NCBI GenBank assembly: GCA_900318465.1
Contig: ONKQ01000034.1
Coordinates: 1 to 47,744 of the forward strand
Reading direction: 5' to 3'
DNA: 47,744 nucleotides
DNA from: an uncultured Bacteroidales bacterium
GTDB taxonomy: Bacteria; Bacteroidota; Bacteroidia; Bacteroidales; F082
Part shown: positions 15,742 through 22,834 of the stretch, one piece after another
How positions within the stretch are numbered: position 1 is the first letter of the stretch
Layout: every line of letters starts with the position of its first letter
Notes under the pieces: model-generated
Database searches by the model: none
Seen by the model: only the letters and a program-made list of their open reading frames with translations
Told to the model about the DNA's origin: nothing
Program-made: the position numbers and the translations under genes

Positions 15742-17222
15742 AAAACATAAAATTTTACACCCTGCTTGCGCTCCTGCTGATGGCGGGAGGGGTGACGCTG
15801 CAAGCGCAAGAACAGTTGGAAGTGGAACTCATTGGAGAAGACAAAGGCTATCTTGCTATGCTTTCGCTTGGTGAAGATGAGTTTTTGGTCACCATGCGAG
15901 GCGAAGAAAACGGCACTATGGCCTTGTGCCGCATGAAAACTGACGGAACGGAATTGGAGTATGCCGCTCAAAACCACCTCAACGAAGGAGGGTTCTCTAT
16001 GGCAAACCAGCAATTGTTGTTCATGAAGGAAAATGGTTTCCCAAGCATCATTTACCACAAGATGAGAGGCGATTCCATTTGGATTGCCGTTGGTGACATT
16101 GACGAGGATTTGTTGGTGGTCGAAACTGGAACTGTTTTGCTTAGTGGCACAGGTGTTTCTACCGTTCATTATATGGATCCTCAATTCATCATCGAGAGCG
16201 ATAGCGTTTTTGCAGTGAGTTATTTCACCAATGAGCAATTAGGGCAGAACGCAGCTGACCGTCACCGTATCATTCGGTTTGACAGATGGGGTAATGTGCT
16301 TGCAGATAGGTACTTTACTTCCGTACTCTTCGACCCTGAAAGGCTTTTCGCTCTCAATGCAGATTCTACGGGCTATCTTTTAGGCGGATGCGATATTCAA
16401 GAGCAGCCTGTTAAAACACGTTGCTTCAATTTGGATTTCAATCTTGACACCACCTTGCTGCATGATGAAATCTATAACGATTTCCCTTTGCCAGGTTGGC
16501 GTCAAAGTATCGTTTTCCCGTACGTTGCCAAACATCCTATATCGGGTTGCTTATATGTGGTGGGCAGCTTTAGATATGTTGCCAACGGGCAGTCCGGCTA
16601 TCAAAATGCCATCATTGCCAAATTTGATAAGGAAATGTCACACATCGACAAATGGGCATTGACTGTCGACAATTCTGGTGAAGACCAACGCGCTTATTGG
16701 AAGTCAATAGACTTCTTCCCAGATGGCAGCATTGCAATGTGTGCGTTGGTTCAGGATATCTATTATCAGGAAGGCTTTTATGTTGCCCGATTTGATGAGG
16801 AGTTGAACAAAATCAGCGAAATCTATAAACCATACGATGGCCAATGGCAGGGACCTATAGAGATTTGTGCCATGCCTAATGGCGACTGCCTTATCACGAC
16901 CATTAACGACAATATCTACCACATTCTCGCAGACTCGTTTTGGAATGTCGACGAAGCCCACGACAATGGCCTGAAAGTGGTCATTGCCTATCCCAATCCT
17001 GGTGGCAACACGCTCAACATCCGCACGGCTTTGCAAAATGCCCGTGTGGAAGTGTACGAAATAAACGGCAGGCTTATCCACAGCCAAGCACTCACGGAGC
17101 ATCTGACGACGATTGATGCAACGGATTGGACTGAAGGGGTTTATTTTTGGAAGGTTTATACAACGGGCGTTTCGACAGGCTCAACGACCCTTGTTGAAAC
17201 GGGGAAGTGGATTAAAGAATGA
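15738..17222 (+). CDS. T9SS type A sorting-domain protein, group I cargo paralog
   Basis: 494 residues, starting inside the stop of the upstream gene (ATGA overlap). Signal peptide M-K-N-I-K-F-Y-T-L-L-A-L-L-L-M-A-G-G-V, cleaved near L-Q-A-Q; its first ~60 bp are nearly identical to those at 6002. The body is propeller-like, related to 675 and 6002 (C-F-N-L-D-F-N-L-D, F-D-E-E-L-N-K-I-S-E-I-Y). The CTD (A-Y-P-N-P-G-G-N-T-L-N ... V-E-T-G-K-W-I-K-E) is preceded by T-T-G-V-S-T-G-S-T-T-L, encoded by DNA closely matching a REP core. Palindromic copy 4 begins 3 bp after the stop. Extracellular role unknown. Confidence 0.87.
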   Translation: MKNIKFYTLLALLLMAGGVTLQAQEQLEVELIGEDKGYLAMLSLGEDEFLVTMRGEENGTMALCRMKTDGTELEYAAQNHLNEGGFSMANQQLLFMKENGFPSIIYHKMRGDSIWIAVGDIDEDLLVVETGTVLLSGTGVSTVHYMDPQFIIESDSVFAVSYFTNEQLGQNAADRHRIIRFDRWGNVLADRYFTSVLFDPERLFALNADSTGYLLGGCDIQEQPVKTRCFNLDFNLDTTLLHDEIYNDFPLPGWRQSIVFPYVAKHPISGCLYVVGSFRYVANGQSGYQNAIIAKFDKEMSHIDKWALTVDNSGEDQRAYWKSIDFFPDGSIAMCALVQDIYYQEGFYVARFDEELNKISEIYKPYDGQWQGPIEICAMPNGDCLITTINDNIYHILADSFWNVDEAHDNGLKVVIAYPNPGGNTLNIRTALQNARVEVYEINGRLIHSQALTEHLTTIDATDWTEGVYFWKVYTTGVSTGSTTLVETGKWIKE

Positions 17223-17224
17223 CA

Positions 17225-17339
17225 CGCTTCGCGTCTTTGCGAGGAGGTACGACGAAGCAAATCGAAGATTCAACGAAGTTAATCCGGATTATAGCCTCAG
17301 GTCTGGACTGCTTCGTGCCTCGCAGTGACGCAAAGCGGG
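17225..17339. repeat. Palindromic REP/MITE-like element, copy 4
   Basis: Left arm CGCTTCGCGTCTTTGCGAGG with GAGGTACGACGAAGCAA; right arm GGACTGCTTCGTGCCTCGCA with GTGACGCAAAGCG. The middle differs from copies 2 and 3 and resembles copy 1 (GAAGATTCAACGAAG type). It is followed by the same terminator-like hairpin as copy 3. Confidence 0.85.
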
Positions 17340-17347
17340 AGAAAAGC

Positions 17348-17416
17348 AAAAGCCGCCCCATCCTGATTCATTGCGTTTGGCGACGCGATGGGGTTGGGAT
17401 GGGACTGGCTTTTTTA
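17348..17416 (+). terminator. Intrinsic terminator after the 14299-17222 operon
   Basis: AAAAGCC plus GCCCCATCC pairs with GGATGGG plus GGCTTTTTT, with an inner GCGTTTGGCGACGC hairpin, ending in six T. Homologous to 8774-8840. Confidence 0.75.
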
Positions 17417-17461
17417 GTCAAAGAATTGGAACCATTTTGAGCAACAAAACAGAAAAATTTC

Positions 17462-17470
17462 TATTTTTGC
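17462..17470 (+). promoter_or_regulatory. -7 promoter element of the RhuM-PLD gene
   Basis: TATTTTTGC, 18 bases before the ATG at 17489, matches TAnnTTTGC and implies a short leader of about 15 bases. Confidence 0.65.
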
Positions 17471-17488
17471 CGTCGTCAAAATAGGACT

Positions 17489-18355
17489 ATGGAAAAAGGG
17501 GAAATTATATTATACCAGCCTAATAACAGCGTTGAATTGGAGGTGAGAATTGAGGCGGAAACCGTTTGGCTCACACAAGCGCAAATTGCCAATTTATATG
17601 GTGTTGACAGAACGGTTATTGTCAGGCATATCGGTAATATTTACAAAACCGAGGAACTGGCGGAGGCTTCAACTTGTGCAAAAATTGCACAGGTTCAAAT
17701 GGAAGGGAAGCGTTCCGTTCTTCGCGAAATCAATTACTATAATCTTGATATGATTATTTCGGTTGGTTACAGGGTGAACTCCATCAATGCCACCAAATTC
17801 CGACAATGGGCAAACCAAGTCTTAAAGGAATATCTATTGAGAGGCTATGCTTTCAACCAACAACTTTTGCATCTTGAGGAGCGAATTGACCATAGGCTGA
17901 TGTCGCACGAAAGGCAAATCAATGAACTGACCGAAAAAGTGGATTTCTTTGTCCGTACCTCGCTGCCACCTGTGGAGGGCGTGTTTTTCAACGGTCAGAT
18001 TTTCGATGCGTATGTATTTGCTACGGATTTGATTAAATCTGCAAAGAAACGCATTGTTCTCATTGACAATTATTTGGACGAGTCTGTATTGCTGATGCTG
18101 GCCAAACGCGATGTGGCAGTATCGGCAAAAATCATTACGCAGAACATCTCCAATCAGTTGCAGTTGGATTTGGAACGACACAATAACCAATACCCTATTA
18201 TTAAAATGGAAGAAAAGACTGGAATCCACGACCGTTTCCTCATCATTGATGACACTGTCTATCACCTTGGAGCCTCATTGAAAGATTTGGGCAAAAAACT
18301 TTTTGCTTTTTCGAAGATGGAATTGTCGCCGGAAATCATCCTGAATGTAATCTAA
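17489..18355 (+). CDS. RhuM-type N-terminal domain fused to a PLD-like C-terminal domain
   Basis: 288 residues. Residues ~1-130 are the RhuM/ORF6N-like N-terminus: E-T-V-W-L-T-Q-A-Q-I-A-N-L-Y-G-V-D-R-T-V, Y-N-L-D-M-I-I-S-V-G-Y-R-V-N-S, F-R-Q-W-A, L-R-G-Y-A-F-N. A short helical linker (~130-155) follows. From ~160 the usual RhuM C-terminus is replaced by a domain with A-K-K-R-I-V-L-I-D-N-Y-L-D and H-D-R-F-L-I-I-D-D (H247, R249, D254), a conservative H-x-K-x4-D motif of phospholipase D-like folds, then Y-H-L-G-A-S-L-K-D-L-G-K. One such motif suggests it would act as a dimer if it is a nuclease. The N-terminal part is related to the remnant at 8839. A role in phage or DNA conflict is inference. 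The next gene starts 4 bp downstream. Confidence 0.8.
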   Translation: MEKGEIILYQPNNSVELEVRIEAETVWLTQAQIANLYGVDRTVIVRHIGNIYKTEELAEASTCAKIAQVQMEGKRSVLREINYYNLDMIISVGYRVNSINATKFRQWANQVLKEYLLRGYAFNQQLLHLEERIDHRLMSHERQINELTEKVDFFVRTSLPPVEGVFFNGQIFDAYVFATDLIKSAKKRIVLIDNYLDESVLLMLAKRDVAVSAKIITQNISNQLQLDLERHNNQYPIIKMEEKTGIHDRFLIIDDTVYHLGASLKDLGKKLFAFSKMELSPEIILNVI

Positions 18356-18359
18356 AGCA

Positions 18360-19622
18360 ATGAAAAAAATACTCATAATCATATTGTTATCGATTTTGGC
18401 TTTTCCTGTAAAAGCCGCCTATCTCCTAATCCCGATGGACAACACCCAGACGAACCACTTGAAGGCCTACGGCGTGGCCTATTGGGTGCTGCAAAGGGAG
18501 GTGGAAATCAGTTGGTTGCTGAACTATAGGGGAGGGAGCTACCTGATTCCTTACCACGAGATGTTTGAGCGCGAGTGCAAGATGCGCAATGTGTCTTACA
18601 ACGTCATCGCCGACGCGCAGGCCGATGCGATTTTGGCCGAAATCGCCGACCCGGGCGTGAATATGGATGAGATGAAACTCCAAAAAGTGCCCCGCGTGGC
18701 GGTGTATGCGCCAAAAAACAACCTGCCTTGGGACGATGCCGTCACTTTGGTTTTGACTTACGCCGAAATCCCTTACGATGTGGTTTACGATGATGAAGTG
18801 CTGCAAGGCGTATTGCCCACCTACGACTGGCTCCACCTGCACCACGAGGACTTCACCGGGCAATACGGAAAATTTTGGGCCCGCTACCGCAACTACCCTT
18901 GGTATCAAGAAGATGTGCGGGCGCAGGAGGCCACGGCGCAACGCTGGGGCTTCACGAAGGTTTCGCAGCTGAAATTGGCCGTGGTGAAGAAGATTCGTGA
19001 GTTTGTGGCAGGCGGTGGTTATATGTTTTCGATGTGCTCGGCCCCCGACAGCTTCGATGTGGCTCTTGCCGCCGAGGGTCTCGACATTTGCGATTACATG
19101 TTCGACGGTGACCCCATCCGCAACGGCGACCCGCAACGATTGAATTACGACAACTGCTTTGCCTTCACTGATTTCTCCGTGTCGGTGAACCCGCAGGAAT
19201 ACGAAATCTCAAACATTGACGTCACCCAAGGCCGGATGCAGAAGGTGAGGGAAGAGAACGACTATTTCCTGCTTTTCGACTTCTCGGCCAAATGGGACCC
19301 CGTTCCGACCATGCTTACGCAATGCCATGAGCGTTTGGTGAAAGGATTTATGGGGCAGACCACGGCCTTCAGCAAGTCGGTGGTGAAACCGTCGGTGGTG
19401 GTGTTGGGCGACAATGCGGCTTTGGACGAAGACCGTTACATCCACGGCAATTTCGGCAACGGTTTTTGGACTTTCCTTGGCGGCCACGACCCCGAAGACT
19501 ACCAGCACATCGTCGGCGACCCGCCCACGGAGCTGGACATGTACCCCAATTCGCCGGGCTATAGGCTCATTTTGAACAATATTTTGTTCCCCGCAGCAAA
19601 GAAAAAGGAACAGAAAACCTAA
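18360..19622 (+). CDS. Conserved exported Bacteroidales protein of unknown function
   Basis: 420 residues. The signal peptide (M-K-K-I-L-I-I-I-L-L-S-I-L-A-F-P-V-K-A-A) lacks a lipobox, so the product is likely periplasmic or exported. Recognisable segments are L-L-I-P-M-D-N-T-Q-T-N-H-L-K-A-Y-G, L-L-N-Y-R-G-G-S-Y, W-L-H-L-H-H-E-D-F-T-G-Q-Y-G-K-F and F-V-A-G-G-G-Y-M-F-S-M-C-S-A. I recall close relatives labelled 'asparagine synthetase B' in databases, but no glutaminase or synthetase signature is visible and that name should not be trusted. The region around G-G-G-Y-M-F-S-M-C-S recalls a class I glutamine-amidotransferase-like fold (Cys in a tight turn); this is speculative. It has no T9SS domain. 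It starts 4 bp after the RhuM-PLD gene, so the two share a transcript. Confidence 0.75.
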   Translation: MKKILIIILLSILAFPVKAAYLLIPMDNTQTNHLKAYGVAYWVLQREVEISWLLNYRGGSYLIPYHEMFERECKMRNVSYNVIADAQADAILAEIADPGVNMDEMKLQKVPRVAVYAPKNNLPWDDAVTLVLTYAEIPYDVVYDDEVLQGVLPTYDWLHLHHEDFTGQYGKFWARYRNYPWYQEDVRAQEATAQRWGFTKVSQLKLAVVKKIREFVAGGGYMFSMCSAPDSFDVALAAEGLDICDYMFDGDPIRNGDPQRLNYDNCFAFTDFSVSVNPQEYEISNIDVTQGRMQKVREENDYFLLFDFSAKWDPVPTMLTQCHERLVKGFMGQTTAFSKSVVKPSVVVLGDNAALDEDRYIHGNFGNGFWTFLGGHDPEDYQHIVGDPPTELDMYPNSPGYRLILNNILFPAAKKKEQKT

Positions 19623-19629
19623 TTTTCAT

Positions 19630-19638
19630 TATATTTGC
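19630..19638 (+). promoter_or_regulatory. -7 promoter element of C10 gene 19677
   Basis: TATATTTGC matches TAnnTTTGC, giving a leader of about 33 bases. Confidence 0.6.
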
Positions 19639-19676
19639 CCGCTTAAATCAATTAAAACGCAATAAATCAAACGCCT

Positions 19677-22600
19677 ATGAAAAGAAATATCCTTTTTGTT
19701 GCAGCCCTATTGTTGGGCATAGCTGCATTACAAGCCAAACCCGTCGACGTTGCCAAGGCACAACGTCTGGGTCAAAATTACATTGAGCAGAAGCTCGCCA
19801 AAAACGCCATTTCTTTGGATTTGGCCTACACTGTCCGCGCTGAGAGCGGCTTGGCCACGGCCTACGTTTTCAACTTCAGCGGCGGCTTTGTCGTTGTCAG
19901 TGCCGACGACTGCTATCATCCCATTCTCGGCTATTCCGACCACGGCAATTTCAATTACGACAATGCTCCCGATGGATTGTTGTTCATGCTCGGCGAAGTG
20001 ACCAAGGAAATCGCACAATGCGTGGCTGAAAACATTCCTACGACGAGTGACATTGCCTGCCAATGGAAAAACCTTGAGGCTTCAGGCATCCTGAATCCTG
20101 AAAAGAACATTCCTCTCGTCGGGCCATTGGTACAGACCAAATGGGACCAAGGTGCGCCTTACAATATGTACGTTCCCAATGGTTGGCCGACGGGCTGCGT
20201 GGCCACGGCGATGGCGCAACTGATGAAGTATTGGGAATGGCCAGTGCAGGGCACGGGCGAACACAGCTACCAATGGAACGGCCAGACTTTGACCGCCCAC
20301 TTTGGCGAGACCACCTACGACTGGGCCAACATGCTCGATGTCTATACCATGGGCGTGGTCACTCCAGAAAACAAGGAGGCCGTTGCCGTTTTGATGTCGC
20401 ACTGCGGAATTTCGGTCGACATGATGTATGCTTTTGATGGCTCAGGGGCTTTCTCGGTGGATGTGCCGATTGCCATCAATAACTATTTCTCTTACTCCGA
20501 CCATGCCACATACATCGCCAAGGCTGGCTATTCCTACAATGAATGGATTGCTCTGCTGAAGTCGAACATCGACCAGCATATTCCTTTGTATTACTCCGGT
20601 CAAGGCGATGACGGTGGTCACGCTTTCATTTGCCACGGATATGACAACGACGGGTTGTTCTATTTCAATTGGGGCTGGGGTGGCAGCAACGACTCGTGGT
20701 TTCTCATCGATGGCGACAAGTTTGAGTTTAACAACAGCCAGGCAATTGTTTATGACTTTGTGCCTGATTATGTTTACAATGGTATGCCTCAAGTCGTTGA
20801 AAACCTTGCCGTCACCATCGACGGTGATGTTTCTCGCGTTGGCCATCTTTCCTGGACCAATCCAACTACAACGGTGACTGGCGAACTGTTGACTTCGTTG
20901 GATAAGGTGATTGTCAAGCGCAACGGTGTGATTGTTCAAGAGCTTACGGATGTCGCCCCTGGACAATCGATGACCTGCGACGATGAAGTGCCTTATTTCG
21001 ACCAGTTTGAATACACCGTGCTTGTGGTTGCGGGCGACAACTACGGACGCACCACAACAACGACGGCGGTTTTCGGCCCATATTGCGAATGGACAGTGTT
21101 GATGACTTCTTCAGGATTCCAAGGTTGGGACGGCGGAGGCATCACCGTGCAGAATGCGGCCGGTTCCTACATCGACTTCCTGACCACCACCACCTCCAGT
21201 GCTCAAATGCAGCGCTTCCAGATGGCACTCGGCAACAACAACCTCTACTGGGTGGAGCCTAACTCCAACATCAACAACATCTCTTTCAAGGTAAAAGACT
21301 TTGAGAACCAAATCGTTTACCAATACGAAGGTCCTTCCTCTGGCCTTGAGGCGGGCCTGCTGCGCACACTCAACAACAGCTGCGGCAACGAAAACACCTG
21401 TGAGGCACCTTACAACTTGGTGGCGACCCTCGACCCCGACAATGCCGAAAACGTCATCCTCACTTGGGAAAGCGACCACGAGCCAGAGTTCGGTTATTGC
21501 ATCTATCGCGACGGCTTCTTGTTCAACATGGCACATGAGACGCAATACGTTGACGAGCATACCAATCAAGGCGGTCATTGCTATTATGTCACAGCACTTT
21601 GCAACGGCGGTGAGACGGCCAACTCCAACGATTATTGCATCACTTCGGGCACGGGCTGCAACGAGCCTTCCGACCTCTACTACGAATACACTTCAAACAA
21701 GAAGGTGCAATTGTTCTGGTCTGCACCCGAAGGCACATGGCCAACAGGCTACATCATCTACCGCAAGACCGACGACATGGCTTCCTACAAGGAAATCAAG
21801 CGTTCAAAGCAGACCAACGTCAAGGATACTTCGGCCTCGCAAGGCATTGTCTACCAATATGCTGTGGTGTCCTATTACGACACCATCGACTGCACCTCAA
21901 CCTACGCTAACGACCTTTTCGACCCGTTGAAATACTATGTCCGCGTGGAGTGGAGCAATGTGCCTCAAGACCTGACAGCGGAATTGGTGGACAATGGCGA
22001 GACCATGAGCGTGAGTTTGAAGTGGCGTCCCGCTTTCCAGGCTGCGGGATATACCGTCACGCGCAACGGCACGAACATAGGCGAGGCGACCGAAACTGCT
22101 TTCATCGATGACAATCTCGAAGCGGGGGAAACCTATTGCTATCAAGTCATTGCTTACGGCGAGGAGTTTGGAACCCATTCCAACGAGGCTTGTGTCACTA
22201 CGCCTGAAGCACCCGAACCGCCTGTCTTGCCTTGCCCGGCACCTGTGAACTTGCATAGAGATGAGCCATTTGCTGATGCTCATATCGCTTGGGATGCTCC
22301 TGAAGACCGTGTGCCTGATAGCTATACCGTTGTCATTATCAATCACTTGTTTGACGATGCCATTACAGAGGTGAGTGGCATAACAGAGCTGTTTTATGAA
22401 GAGCCTATCCATGTTGATGCTACCGATAAATCATACAAGGTGAAAGCGGTTTATGAAGAATGTGAGTCGGAATTTGCCCTGACATCCCAAGGAGACGACT
22501 TTATCCGTGTCACGAGTTTGGATGTGCCTGAAAGCATGTTTTCTGCCACGCTCTATCCCAATCCCACCACAGGTCAGCTGACCGTCGAAATGGAAGGCCT

Positions 22601-22763
22601 GAAGGAAGTTGAGGTGTATAATCTTGTCGGCCAATGCCTGCTGCGGAAAGACATTCCCGAAGGCAATGCCATCATCGACATGAGCGGCCTGCAAAACGGT
22701 GTTTACATGGTCAAAGTGAGTGCAAATTATGGCTCTGTCATGCAAAAAGTGGTGAAAATGTGA
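19677..22763 (+). CDS. C10 cysteine protease, multidomain, with T9SS sorting domain
   Basis: 1028 residues, the longest of the five C10 proteins here. Signal peptide ~1-20 (cleaved near L-Q-A-K). I69-type prodomain ~22-130 (V-A-K-A-Q-R-L-G, N-F-S-G-G-F-V-V-V-S-A-D). C10 domain ~150-370: Cys174 in T-G-C-V-A-T-A-M-A-Q-L-M-K-Y-W, His315 in G-G-H-A-F-I-C-H-G-Y, then F-N-W-G-W-G-G. Then come a G-W-D-G-G-G-I beta module and at least three Fn3-like domains, one or two more than the siblings, explaining the length. CTD L-Y-P-N-P-T-T-G-Q-L ... V-V-K-M. First of four consecutive C10 genes; probably an extracellular zymogen for protein degradation. Confidence 0.93.
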   Translation: MKRNILFVAALLLGIAALQAKPVDVAKAQRLGQNYIEQKLAKNAISLDLAYTVRAESGLATAYVFNFSGGFVVVSADDCYHPILGYSDHGNFNYDNAPDGLLFMLGEVTKEIAQCVAENIPTTSDIACQWKNLEASGILNPEKNIPLVGPLVQTKWDQGAPYNMYVPNGWPTGCVATAMAQLMKYWEWPVQGTGEHSYQWNGQTLTAHFGETTYDWANMLDVYTMGVVTPENKEAVAVLMSHCGISVDMMYAFDGSGAFSVDVPIAINNYFSYSDHATYIAKAGYSYNEWIALLKSNIDQHIPLYYSGQGDDGGHAFICHGYDNDGLFYFNWGWGGSNDSWFLIDGDKFEFNNSQAIVYDFVPDYVYNGMPQVVENLAVTIDGDVSRVGHLSWTNPTTTVTGELLTSLDKVIVKRNGVIVQELTDVAPGQSMTCDDEVPYFDQFEYTVLVVAGDNYGRTTTTTAVFGPYCEWTVLMTSSGFQGWDGGGITVQNAAGSYIDFLTTTTSSAQMQRFQMALGNNNLYWVEPNSNINNISFKVKDFENQIVYQYEGPSSGLEAGLLRTLNNSCGNENTCEAPYNLVATLDPDNAENVILTWESDHEPEFGYCIYRDGFLFNMAHETQYVDEHTNQGGHCYYVTALCNGGETANSNDYCITSGTGCNEPSDLYYEYTSNKKVQLFWSAPEGTWPTGYIIYRKTDDMASYKEIKRSKQTNVKDTSASQGIVYQYAVVSYYDTIDCTSTYANDLFDPLKYYVRVEWSNVPQDLTAELVDNGETMSVSLKWRPAFQAAGYTVTRNGTNIGEATETAFIDDNLEAGETYCYQVIAYGEEFGTHSNEACVTTPEAPEPPVLPCPAPVNLHRDEPFADAHIAWDAPEDRVPDSYTVVIINHLFDDAITEVSGITELFYEEPIHVDATDKSYKVKAVYEECESEFALTSQGDDFIRVTSLDVPESMFSATLYPNPTTGQLTVEMEGLKEVEVYNLVGQCLLRKDIPEGNAIIDMSGLQNGVYMVKVSANYGSVMQKVVKM

Positions 22764-22782
22764 TTCGTTTTGCGAAAAAAAC

Positions 22783-22791
22783 TATCTTTGC
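22783..22791 (+). promoter_or_regulatory. -7 promoter element of C10 gene 22835
   Basis: TATCTTTGC matches TAnnTTTGC; leader ~38 bases. It indicates that this C10 gene can be transcribed separately from its upstream neighbour. Confidence 0.6.
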
Positions 22792-22834
22792 GCCTTTGAA
22801 ATCAATTAGAAATCAACAATAAACTATCAAAAAA

